Program-made: the position numbers and the translations under genes
The notes under the pieces: generated by a model
Told to the model about the DNA's origin: nothing
The model's input: only the letters and a program-made list of their open reading frames with translations
Database searches by the model: none
From: Lates calcarifer
Taxonomy: Eukaryota; Chordata; Actinopteri; Centropomidae
Direction of reading: 5' to 3'
Assembly: GCF_001640805.2 (NCBI RefSeq)
Contig: NC_066835.1
Coordinates: forward strand, 21,892,182 to 21,956,181
Length of the DNA stretch: 64,000 bases
Shown: piece after piece, positions 23,337-33,935 of the stretch
Numbering within the stretch: position 1 is the first letter of the stretch
Layout: every line of letters begins with the position of its first letter

Positions 23337-25841
23337 CAGCAGCCCGTGAAGCCACCGACCTCCTCCGGCGTCCAGCTGACTCCGTGTTTGAGCCTCTGAG
23401 CAGAAAACCAGACCTTGATCTGCTCCTCGCTGAACTTGGTCTGTGAGGACAGGCCCATGATCTCGGACACTGAGGGGTACGGAAACCTGCGATGTAAAAA
23501 AAAAAAAAAAAAAAAATTTGAGTTTGACTGTTGAGATTTCTACAGACTGAGCTGGTAAATAGGACAGGAAACAACAGAGCGGTCACATGGTGAGTAGAAC
23601 AACCACAGAGACTGAACTGAACTGTGCTAAAAACACATCAACCACTGGCTCGGTGCAGCTTTGTGCAGATGTGAGTCTGTAAGTTTCTATATATCGGCCT
23701 AAAGGGGCTGCAGCTCTATAAAATGTGTGAAAAATCTTTTTGGCTGAAGGTGATTTCTTGAAGGAAGTGTTTGGTATATTGTATGAGAGATGATTAAAAC
23801 ACTTCCTGGCTCCAGTTCATCAGACACACAGAAGCTTTTCTTTGTCAGGCATGATGGGAAATTGAGTATTTATTGGGTTTGGGGATGTTGATCGATCAAA
23901 ACATTCCATTTTCCATTTATCCAACTGTCAACAGGCCGGTGAAGAGAGGTTTTTATTTATTATCGTCAGCTGCTCAGTAAATGACTAAATGATCATCACA
24001 CTGAGACGCACGTCAAGGTTAAAACTAATGTGTACTCATACCTTCTCTTTGTTTACAGGTGTGGAGCTCAGGGCTGCCACTTTCATGAACCTCCTGTTTA
24101 TTTGAGCTGCTGTAATTTGGGTTCAGTGTAAATACAGATGGACAGCGTCTTTTTCATGTTGAGTCTTTCAGTGTCTGGAATTCATCGAGCTCCAGATCCA
24201 TCACTGGATAACACAGGTAAACACTCGTGTCTTTAAATCGCCACACCTGCACTTTGTAATTCAGGTGTGTTAGTGTGAAGTTAGTGCATGGCTCCAGTTA
24301 AACCACAGATCACCATGTTAAACTGTTTTCCTACCAAGCAAACGCTCGTTTCAGGTCGAATCTTGCAAACTTGCAGAGACATGAAACTCGCTGCCGGTCG
24401 CTGTTCCATCACAGTGAACACTGAGTCATGTTTAGATTTTGTCAGAATTTTTGTTTTGAATTTTGTGTTGACGTGTCCAAGGATCATTTTAAACACTGGA
24501 GTTGATTCTGGGCTGGAAATTAGACATAATGAAAACAGTTTGGTGTTTGTTGTAGTTCAGCATCTCACTCCAAGTCTGAGCTGTGTCCTTGAACACACCA
24601 CTAAGAGGACTTCTGAAAGTTCCTGTTGCCCCAAATGATCACTAGAGCTTCAAATGTAGATCAATCCGCCACTGAAAATAGTCAAATTAGTTAACAGGAG
24701 GTTAAAACCACAGAGAGAAGAGGATTCTACTGAAGGACAGAGTCCAGGTGTTGTTACCTGTTGTAGGCGCTGACCAGCAGGACGTTGTTGTCCATGGCCG
24801 TGTTGTAGGTGGGGATGCTGCTGATGGGGATGAGAAGCTGAGTCTGGGTCTGGGGGCTGCTCTGCTGGTTCTGCAGGGCCGACAGAACCTGAGCCAGCGT
24901 CCCTGGAGGCAGCACGGCGCTGCCACCCGAGCCGCCTTTAATCTGCAGCACGTTGGGGCTGTTGACCACGATGCTCTGCGGAACGGCCTGGACCTGCACC
25001 GGCGCAGAGACGGGGATGAGGCGAGGGGCGGTGACGGCGGCGGGCGTCATCGGGGCGGGTGACAGGGTGGGCGGCTCCTTGTTCTCGTCATCCTCGTCGT
25101 CGCTCTCCACTTTGATGACGTCATCGATGGCCATTTTGTGCGCTGCGGCAAACTTCTTGGGCTCCGGTCTGCTCTTGATCCTCATGATGGGAGTCTTACT
25201 GAGGGCGATGCCCTTGCGGGACGTCTCCTCTGCCTCGTCGTCCTCCACTTTGATGAAGCTGCCGTCGAAGGTGAGGTCGTTGACTGTCTGCTGGAAGATG
25301 GTCTCGTTGTTTCGCTTCACCATCGTCCGCGTGAAGTTGTCCTCGCCGGGGTGGAGGCGAGCGTTGTGGGCCAGTAGCGTGTCATAACTAGACGGGGGAG
25401 AATCGTTTACAGAGACAGATTGATTCAGAGACTTTTAGTACAACCAACAAACACACCCCGTACAGACACACAGGTGGTCTACCTCTTTGTGTGGTAGTCA
25501 CACTCCATGCAGACGTAGGACGTGTTGAGGACGACGTCGGGATGCTCCGTGTCCACATGCATGGTGAACAGGTTGAGCTCTGATGTCTGGAAGCTGCAGT
25601 ATTTGCACTCGTATCCCCCTTCCGCCATGTTCAAGTCCAGGTAGGGGTCCGACGCCTGCCTGACGTCGGCCTCCTCGCCCCGCTCCTCCGGCAGGCCGCA
25701 GACCTCTGAGGAGACGGCCACCACGCCGTTGCTGTCCTCCGGCTCCACTGCCTCCGCGACATCCTCCATCTCCTGGTCCGAGTCGACGGTCTCTCGAGGA
25801 GGAACCATGCAGGGAGTGGTGGATTTCCTCCTGCTCGCCAT
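19862..25841 (-). CDS. zhx1: Zinc fingers and homeoboxes protein 1 (six coding exons)
   Basis: Nuclear transcriptional repressor of the ZHX family. Coding exons on the minus strand: 25841-25483, 25387-24758, 23486-23360, 21873-20644, 20535-20404, 20317-19862. All introns are GT-AG and the phases join into 978 codons (977 aa; human ZHX1 is 873). The N-terminus [13 protein letters not shown] matches ZHX1 rather than ZHX2 (MASKRK). Two C2H2 zinc fingers lie at about residues 70-145, the second split by intron 1 within the codon after HTK. The family motif SKTPIM is in exon 2. Five homeodomains follow: HD1 about 330-375 ([14 protein letters not shown]), HD2 484-534 ([14 protein letters not shown]), HD3 622-675 ([10 protein letters not shown]), HD4 717-774 ([14 protein letters not shown]), HD5 827-875 ([14 protein letters not shown]). 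A basic stretch ([16 protein letters not shown]) sits in exon 5. The tail from about 880 is almost pure Glu/Asp and longer than in mammals. The interrupted coding sequence is notable because mammalian ZHX1 is coded by one large exon. Very sure of family; exon ends are inferred from splice motifs. Confidence 0.95.
22780..23037. mobile_element. Palindromic MITE family A copy in zhx1 intron
   Basis: About 255 bp between TAGACTCCATTGACAAAAAC and GGAGTCTGGTA in the intron between zhx1 coding exons 3 and 4. Same hairpin layout as the other family A copies; TA bases flank both ends. Confidence 0.75.
23262..23336. repeat. (GT)n microsatellite next to zhx1 splice donor
   Basis: About 37 uninterrupted GT units on plus, so (AC)n in the zhx1 transcript, beginning about 24 bases after the donor of coding exon 3 (exon end 23,360). 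Confidence 0.95.
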
Positions 25842-25965
25842 CCTGAGGTTCAGTGAGTGCTGAGTCTAGCTGAGTGTCTATGCCGTTTCAGTTCAAGTCG
25901 TCCTGTTGCGGCTCCATAAAGAAGGATGTCGTCAGTCGAAATTCTTCCCCTGCTCTCCTCAATTC
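25842..25965 (-). other. zhx1: zhx1 5' UTR part of the start-codon exon
   Basis: On the minus strand a pyrimidine-rich acceptor ending TCTTCAG precedes position 25965. The sequence from there to the ATG at 25841 is untranslated leader, so the start codon lies in the second exon, as in mammalian ZHX1. Inferred from the splice motif only. Confidence 0.6.
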
Positions 25966-26776
25966 CTGAAGACGAGAGAAAACTGACAAGTTAACATCTG
26001 TTTTAAAGCCACAATCACATCTGGAATCTTTAGATTCTGCAGAGGTTTCTCTTCCAGCTCATCAGGTGCAAATACAAAGAATTACAAGTAGAGAATAAGA
26101 ACTAGATCCTGGTCAGGCCCCAGAGAGGCCTTTTACCTGTCTGTACCCAGCAGTAGCTTTTCTCATGATCTGTCCGTGATTATGGTAATTTAATGTTTCT
26201 GTGGACCAGTAGTGGTTGTCGTATGATCTTATTGCATATACTAACTTTCCTGTGGCTACTTTTCTTATCTGTCTTCACTTCATCAGCTTTTAACAACCAA
26301 AATATCTGTTACATGCTTCAGAACTGATGTGTGATATGTAAATATCAGTGGAGTGTTGTACCATGGGGGGAAAAAACAGGGGAACTGTCCTTTAAAGATG
26401 AATCGATGAGATACTTCAGCTGCAGTTTGGGTAGAAGCCCTGCAGCCTGCACGCTGAGCAAACTGATCCACTCTGGTTAGTTCAACTCCTGCAACCAAAC
26501 TCTGAGGCTGCAGCAGAAAATGCACTTCCTGTCTCCACACACAGACACACACAGACACACAACACTGAGGAGACACGGAGCTGTTTGCCTACATATCCAA
26601 GGAGGAATAAAGAGAAAGAGGAACGACAACATCCCAACAGTCGTCCAAGCTAACGTTAGCTAGCTGAGCGTTATGTTTAACGGGTCAATTCTCCACAAGT
26701 GGCAGCGGGTCTGGGGCTGCCTCAGACCGCGCACAGACACCGCCAGCAGCCCCCCGTCGGCCCGGTGTTCGTTTAC

Positions 26777-27100
26777 CTGGTGAATCGGCTCCCGTTTACC
26801 AACATCTTGTGACAAATAGTTAGCTGGCTAGCGGCTGTAGCTGTCTAGCATCTCTGACTCGGTCTGTTGATACGCAGTCTTCCGCCTTTTGCCCAAATAC
26901 ACCGAGGATCCCATCTGCTTCAGCCGCTCGCAGAGCCCTTCCAACGGCCGAGAAACAGCCTGACTTGCCGTCCGTTAGCTCCGGTTTCAGCTAGCACCGC
27001 TTCGACTCGAACGGTTTACTCTGTTGCCTTGTTAACAAAAGGGACCGTTTAATAAAAAAGGCACCGATAGTTCACCGAATCTGGCGATGGCCATTTTTTA
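26777..27100 (-). promoter_or_regulatory. zhx1: zhx1 promoter and first (non-coding) exon
   Basis: CpG-containing stretch with a strong minus-strand donor (CCAG followed by GTAAAC) ending at 26777, which fits a non-coding first exon spliced to 25965. A sequence near 27086 (ATGGCCATTTTTTATGCCGCC region, with repeated GCCGCC/GGCGATGG) resembles a YY1-type initiator site. The start of transcription is probably near 27,050-27,100; the upstream limit is a guess. Confidence 0.5.
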
Positions 27101-27599
27101 TGCCGCCGCTAAAAGCGAGCAACGGCCGAGAAATCCATCCGGTTTGAACATTTCAAAATAAAAGCCTTAGCTATTGGCATTGGCTTGTTGGTATTCACCA
27201 ACAAGCAGTTAATTACGGTGGCCCTGAAGGTCAGAACACAACGACATTTTAGAAAACAGAAGAATATTTCACAGAAACACTATATTTAAGATTATGGAAG
27301 TGTGGGGCAACAGTATGGTTTGTTTGCATCTGACATCAGCGAAATGTAGCTGGATGATGTAGTTAGCTTCACAGAGAAAACCCCAACCAACTTGGGGTTG
27401 CATTTTATAGTTTTTTATACTGGACTCTTCTTGGTTGACAGGATGAATATTTCCAGTTCTAGTTTTTTAGAACTCAGTTTTGTGTTAAAAACAGACTTGA
27501 AAACTACATTTTAACTCTGTGCTCCTCCACAAGTCACTCCACTCAGATTGCTGTTACAAATCATCATAAATTGTTTTTCTCTGTGTTATTTAGTAAAAT
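27101..27599. other. Non-coding between zhx1 promoter and left arm
   Basis: AT-rich, no gene. No counterpart of the first exon seen at 45.1 kb is found here. Confidence 0.5.
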
Positions 27600-27748
27600 A
27601 GTTCATTTATTCACCTCAAAACTCAAAGTGTGATTTTCAGTGTTCACTTTTCAGTATTGGATTCCTCTACACTGTGCAAGTTTTGGAGGTGAACCATACT
27701 TTACAATGAGGTTATTTGTTTTTCAAATGTTGTAATTGTGTTTTCCAG

Positions 27749-27812
27749 GTTTACTGGTTCAGCCGCAGCAGCCTGGACAGAGACACCAGCTCTGACCTTA
27801 CAAACCAAACAG
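27749..27812 (+). pseudogene. Left-arm copy of exon 2 of the candidate small gene
   Basis: 64-base exon with intact acceptor (TTTTCCAG) and donor (CAG/GTATGAG), same length as the right-arm exon 2. It reads VYWFSRSSLDRDTSSDLTNQ, with Cys-to-Arg/Ser and Asn-to-Asp changes relative to the other copy. No first exon like that at 45.1 kb is visible upstream, and the exon-3 acceptor AG has become CG (near 28,093), so the spliced frame is broken. It might still be transcribed as non-coding RNA. Confidence 0.55.
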
Positions 27813-28080
27813 GTATGAGTCCTAAAGATTTACTCAGTCTGAAAATAAATGTGTTGATGAGATGAATTATTAATGTTAATAACAGTGTTATTGTTTAAAT
27901 CCTTGATATTTAATGATCTTAGTATTGAATAATATAATTAATTTTCTGCCTGTGCACTGAAGTATAATGAACAATATCTCAAGTTAAAAACCTGCTTTCA
28001 AAAAAAAGTGAAGTGAAAGTTTTTATTGTTGATGAGCAGTAGGTAGTAGTGTATTGAACATTTTCCTTTCTATGTTTCTC

Positions 28081-28350
28081 ATTCCTCCATCGTCTACAAT
28101 CGCTGAGGCATCGTCCATTCGGAGAAACATTGTTGAGGATGAGGGAGACATCGTCCATGATCAGAGACCTTGTCCGTGACTCGCAGAGACATGAGCAAGA
28201 GTCAGTAGTGACGAAGTTCCCCGATTCAACGGCCTCATCCGTGATCAGTCATTGTCAATGATCAAAGAGACTTTGTCCACAATTACAGAAACGTAGTCCA
28301 CTATCACAGAGAGTCTTCATACAATCAAGGAGTTTTTTAGAACAGGACAG
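28081..28350 (+). repeat. Degenerate 21-bp tandem repeat (left-arm exon-3 equivalent)
   Basis: Repeated ~20-22 bp units of the form TGTCCATGATCAGAGAG. They match the heptad-coding units of the right arm (43,969-44,111) but are more numerous and out of frame in places. A further group of units lies at about 28,225-28,330 (for example ACTTTGTCCACAATTACAG). Confidence 0.6.
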
Positions 28351-28679
28351 AGGCCTCCAGGTAAATCACCAACAGCTTTACATCAACTGTCTAACAAAGA
28401 ACCCTGACATTAAATTGTTTATGCTCAGGATTCAATAAATCAGAAAATAGTAATAATAGTAATCAGCCATATAAAAATAATGTAATGTAATAAGTAATAT
28501 GTATTAATAGATGTAATGTAAAAGTACTGAGCAATATCAGCAGTAACATGCAATAATCAAAGTAATCTGTTACTAGATGTAGTTTGCAACACTAAAAGTT
28601 ATCTGTAAGGTTAGAAGTACTATGCAATAAGAAAAATAGTATGTAATGGTGAAAGTAATCTAATATTGGGTGTCAAATA

Positions 28680-31600
28680 TAGTCAAAAAATGTCATAGTA
28701 TAGTAAGGCGTCAAAAAATGTCACAAAATCTCATATTATACAAAGGCATACTATCTCATATTATAGTAAGTATACTATAACATGACAATTTTTTGACATT
28801 TTTTGGCACCTTATTATATTCTGACATTTTTTTACCCTTTTTGATGCCTTATTATGACATTTTTTCACTGTTTTTGATGCTTTAGTATAATATGAAAATT
28901 TTTGACATTTTTTGACGCCTTACTGTACTATGACCTTTTTTGGTGATTTTTGACGCCATACTATACTATGACATTTTTTGAGGTCTTACTATACTATGTC
29001 ATTTTTTGACCATTTTTGATGCCTTAGTAAACTATGACATTTTTTGACCCCTTACCATACTATGATGTTTTTTGATGATTTTTGACACCTTACTATACTA
29101 TGTCATTTTTTGACCATTTTTGATGCCTTACTATACTATGACATTTTTTGACACCTTACTATACTATGACATTTTTTGACCATTTTTGATGACTTACTAT
29201 ACTATGACATTTTTTGACGCCTTACTATACTATGACATTTTTTGACCGTTTTTGACGCCTTAGTATAATATCAAAATTTTTGACATTTTTTGACACCTTA
29301 CTATACTATGACATTTTTTGACGCCTTACTATACTATGACATTTTTTGATGATTTTTGACGCCATACTATACTATGACATTTTTTGACCATTTTTGATGC
29401 CATGCTATACTATGACATTTTTTGACATTTTTGGATGTCTTACTATACTATGACATTTTTTGATGATTTTTGATGCCATACTATACTATGACATTTTTTG
29501 ACCATTTTTGATGCCATGCTATACTATGACATTTTTTGACATTTTTGATGCTTTAGTACAATATCAAAATTTTTGACATTTTTTTACACCTTACTATACT
29601 ATGACATTTTTTGACCATTTTTGATGCCTTACTATACTATGACATTTTTTGACGCCTTACTATACTATGACATTTTTTGACATTTTTTGACGCCATGCTA
29701 TACAATGACATTTTTTAACCATTTTTGACGCCATGCTATACTATGACATTTTTTGACATTTTTGGATGTCTTACTATACTATGACATTTTTTGACCATTT
29801 TTGATGCTTTAGTACAATATCAAAATTTTTGACATTTTTTGACGACTTACTATACTATGACATTTTTTGACCATTTTTGATGCCATGCTATACTATGACA
29901 TTTTTTGACATTTTTGATGCTTTAGTACAATATCAAAATTTTTGACATTTTTTTACACCTTACTATACTATGACATTTTTTGACCATTTTTGATGCCTTA
30001 CTATACTATGACATTTTTTGACGCCTTACTATACTATGACATTTTTTGACATTTTTGACCATTTTTGACGCCATGCTATACTATGACATTTTTTGACATT
30101 TTTTTGACCATTTTTTGATGCCTTACTATACTGACATTTTTTGAAATTTTTTGACGCCATGCTATACTATGACATTTTTTGACATTTTTGGATGTCTTAC
30201 TATACTATGACATTTTTTGACATTTTTGGATGTCTTACTATACTATGACATTTTTTGATGATTTTTGACGCCATACTATACTATGACATTTTTGATGCCT
30301 TACTATACTGTGACATTTTTTGACCGTTTTTGATGCCTTACTATAATATCAAAATTTTTGACATTTTTTGACCACCTTACTATACTATGACATTTTTTGA
30401 CGCCTTACTATACTATGACATTTTTTGATGATTTTTGACGCCATACTATACTATGACATTTTTGATGCCTTACTATACTGTGACATTTTTTGACCGTTTT
30501 TGATGCCTTAGTATAATATCAAAATTTTTGTCATTTTTTGACACCTTACTATACTATGACATTTTTTGACGCCTTACTATACTATGACATTTTTTGATGA
30601 TTTTTGACGCCATACTATACTATGACATTTTTTGACCATTTTTGATACCATGCTATACTATGACATTTTTTGACATTTTTGATGCTTTAGTACAATATCA
30701 AAATTTTTGACATTTTTTTACACCTTACTATACTATGACATTTTTTGACCATTTTTGATGCCTTACTATACTATGACATTTTTTGACGCCTTACTATACT
30801 ATGACATTTTTTGACATTTTTTGACGCCATGCTATACAATGACATTTTTTAACCATTTTTGACGCCATGCTATACTATGACATTTTTTGACATTTTTGGA
30901 TGTCTTACTATACTATGACATTTTTTGACCATTTTTGATGCTTTAGTACAATATCAAAATTTTTGACATTTTTTGACGCCTTACTATACTATGACATTTT
31001 TTGACATTTTTTGACGCCATGCTATACAATGACATTTTTTGACATTTTTTGACGCCATGCTATACTATGACATTTTTTGACATTTTTGGATGTCTTACTA
31101 TACTATGACATTTTTTGACCATTTTTGATGCCTAAGTATAATATTAAAATTTTTGACATTTTTTGACACCTTACTATACTATGACATTTTTTGACCATTT
31201 TTGACACCTTACTATACTATGACATTTTTTGACATTTTTGGATGTCTTACTATACTATGACATTTTTTGACCATTTTTGATGCCTTAGTACAATATCAAA
31301 ATTTTTGACATTTTTTCACGACTTACTATACTATGACATTTTTTGACATTTTTTGACGCCATGCTATACTATGACATTTTTTGACATTTTTGGATGTCTT
31401 ACTATACTATGACATTTTTTGACCATTTTTGATGCCTAAGTATAATATTAAAATTTTTGACATTTTTTGACACCTTACTATACTATGACATTTTTTGACC
31501 ATTTTTGATGCCTTACTATACTATGACATTTTTTGACATTTTTGGATGTCTTACTATACTATGACATTTTTTGACCATTTTTGACGCCTAAGTATAATAT

Positions 31601-31710
31601 CAAAATTTTTGACATTTTTTGACACCTTACTATACTATGACATTTTTTGACATTTTTGGATGTCTTACTATACTATGACATTTTTTGACCATTTTTGATG
31701 CCTTGCTATA
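28680..31710 (+). repeat. AT-rich minisatellite array, block 1
   Basis: Tandem ~28- and ~38-bp units with core TACTATACTATGACATTTTT followed by a variable TTGAC/TTGATG spacer and GCC or ACC before the next core. This block has its own variants (GCCATGC before TATAC; CTTTAGTACAATATCAAAA). The first ~60 bp (28,690-28,730) run in the opposite orientation. A higher-order period of about 1,134 bp is visible: the CTTTAGTACAATATC variant at 29,547, 29,803, 29,916 recurs at 30,681 and 30,937. No genes. Confidence 0.95.
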
Positions 31711-31930
31711 CCGAACAATATGAATGTTCTTCATATTTTATATATCTCGTCTTGTTTATATCATGCAAAGTTTCTATTTTTACTGCTGCCTGCTGCTTCC
31801 ACCTGTGTATCTAATAAAGAATTATCTTTTTCTTACTCAAATAAATGCTTCTGAACACTGAATATTTTGCTGGTCTGTCTGATATTGTATGAAACTTAAT
31901 ATTTTTAACAAGAGGCTGCTTGTAGCCAGA
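31711..31930 (+). other. Unique spacer with plus-strand polyA signals
   Basis: Non-repetitive 220 bp between array block 1 and the telomere-like array. It contains AATAAA at 31,813 and about 31,840 followed by T/GT-rich sequence, as at a transcript 3' end reading rightward. No open frame of note. Confidence 0.5.
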
Positions 31931-31933
31931 AGT

Positions 31934-33625
31934 TAGGGTTAGGGTTATGGGTTTCAGCCATGATTAGCCACAGGTTAGGGTTAGGGTTACAGCTCTAAGC
32001 CACAGGTTAGGGTTAGGGTTACAAGTTTTAGCCACAGATTAGGGTTAGGGTTACAGGTTTTAGCCACAGATTAGGGTTAGGGTTACAAGTTTTAGCCACT
32101 TGTCGTGGAAGGTTAGGGTTAGGGTTACAGTTTTAAACTAGAGATTAGGGTTAGGGTTACAGCTCTTAACCACAGATTAGGGTTAGGGTTACAGGTTTTA
32201 GCCTTAGATTAGGGTTAGGGTTACAGCTTTAAACTAGAGATTAGGGTTAGGGTTACAGCTCTTCGCCACAGATTAGGGTTAGGGTTACAGCTCTTAGCCA
32301 CTTGTCGTGGAAGGTTAGGGTTAGGGTTACAGTTTTAAACTAGAGATTAGGGTTAGGGTTACAGCTCTTAGCCACAGATTAGGGTTAGGGTTACAGCTTT
32401 AAACTAGAGATTAGGATTAGGGTTACAGCTCTTAGCCACAGGTTAGGGTTAGGGTTACAGGTTTTAGCCACTTGTCGTGGAAGGTTAGGGTTAGGGTTAC
32501 AGGTTTTAGCCACAGATTAGGGTTAGGGTTACAAGTTTTAGCCACAGGTTAGGGTTAGGGTTACAGTTTTAAACTAGAGATTAGGGCTAGGGTTACAGCT
32601 TTTAGCCACAGGTTAGGGTTAGGGTTACAAGTTTTAGCCACAGATTAGGGTTAGGGTTACAAGTTTTAGCCACTTGTCGTGGAAGGTTAGGGTTAGGGTT
32701 ACAGCTTTAAACTAGAGATTAGGGTTAGGGTTACAGCTCTTCGCCACAGATTAGGGTTAGGGTTACAGCTCTTAGCCACTTGTCGTCGAAGGTTAGGGTT
32801 AGGGTTACAGTTTTAAACTAGAGATTAGGGTTAGGGTTACAGCTCTTAGCCACAGATTAGGGTTAGGGTTACAGTTTTAAACTAGAGATTAGGGTTAGGG
32901 TTACAGGTTTTAGCCACAGATTAGGGTTAGGGTTACAAGTTTTAGCCACAGATTAGGGTTAGGGTTACAGGTTTTAGCCACTTGTCGTGGAAGGTTAGGG
33001 TTAGGGTTACAGGTTTTAGCCACAGATTAGGGTTAGGGTTACAAGTTTTAAACTAGAGATTAGGGTTAGGGTTACAGGTTTTAGCCACAGATTAGGGTTA
33101 GGGTTACAAGTTTTAGCCACAGATTAGGGTTAGGGTTACAGGTTTTAGCCACTTGTCGTGGAAGGTTAGGGTTAGGGTTACAGGTTTTAGCCACAGATTA
33201 GGGTTAGGGTTACAAGTTTTAGCCACAGGTTAGGGTTAGGGTTACAGTTTTAAACTAGAGATTAGGGCTAGGGTTACAGCTTTTAGCCACAGGTTAGGGT
33301 TAGGGTTACAGTTTTAAACTAGAGATTAGGGCTAGGTTTACAGCTCTTAGCCACAGATTAGGGTTAGGGTTACAAGTTTTAGCCACTTGTCGTGGAAGGT
33401 TAGGGTTAGGGTTACAGTTTTAAACTAGAGATTAGGGTTAGGGTTACAGCCCTTAGCCACAGGTTAGGGTTAGGGTTATGGCCTTTAGCCATAGATTAGG
33501 GTTAGGGTTACAGGATTTACCCAGGGATCAAGGTTAGGGTTATGGTTATTAGCCACAGATTAGGGTTAGGGTTAGTGCTTTTAGCCATAGTTTAGGATTA
33601 GGGTTACAGCTTTTATCTGGAGTTT
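31934..33625 (+). repeat. Telomere-repeat-containing minisatellite (interstitial TTAGGG array)
   Basis: About 50 tandem units of ~32 bp, each with core TTAGGGTTAGGGTTACAG plus a spacer of one of a few kinds: TTTTAGCCACAGA, TTTAAACTAGAGA, or CCACTTGTCGTGGAAGG (first at about 32,096, then recurring every few units). Only two to three TTAGGG per unit, G-rich strand on plus. This is not a simple telomere stretch but a minisatellite that has captured the hexamer. Units at the right end are degenerate. Confidence 0.95.
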
Positions 33626-33935
33626 TAGCCTCAATTATACATTTTGATTGCAAACTGCAAGTAGAGAATACTTGATGCTTCTGCATTACAAAATCATTTT
33701 TGTGATGAAAAAAATGAGAAACACAACTCAAAGGTTAAGCCACAACACTTTATTGATTTTGTTTTAGAAAATGTTTAACAAACCACAGCAAATAACAAAT
33801 GTTTGACCACTTGGACACACTGTTTTATTCTCTCACCCCATACTTAATGTAGTGGTGAGCACATAAAGGATTACACATCTCTAAACATCTTTAAGAACAT
33901 TCTATTACTTCTTCGGGTCATGAGGTGTTCTCCTC
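33626..33935 (-). other. Unique spacer with minus-strand polyA signals
   Basis: Non-repetitive 300 bp between the telomere-like array and block 2. On the minus strand it reads like a 3' UTR end, with CAATAAAGTGTTGTGG (AATAAA at 33,754-33,749) and another AATAAA upstream near 33,825. It mirrors the plus-strand signals at 31.8 kb but shares no sequence with them. Confidence 0.45.

Larger units (their letters stand above)
27600..28680 (+). repeat. Left arm of inverted repeat flanking the minisatellite array
   Basis: Aligned by eye to the reverse complement of about 43,600-44,860. Shared landmarks: TTTATTCACCTCAAAACT (about 27,607 and 44,843), the 64-bp exon at 27,749-27,812, the TGAGGATGAGGGAGACATCGTCCA (shown here only by name) repeat segment near 28,134, GACAGAGGCCTC near 28,344, and TTTGCAAC..TAAAAGTTATCTGTAA near 28,590. 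Identity looks high in exon-like parts and lower elsewhere, with indels. The flanks outside the homology are unrelated. Confidence 0.8.

Noticed and set aside
31934..33625. Evenly spaced repeats that could suggest a CRISPR array
   Set aside because: Eukaryotic DNA; spacers are a handful of recurring types rather than unique, and the core is telomeric.
33549..33731. 60-codon frame at the edge of the telomere-like array
   Set aside because: Half of it is degenerate repeat; no coding signal.
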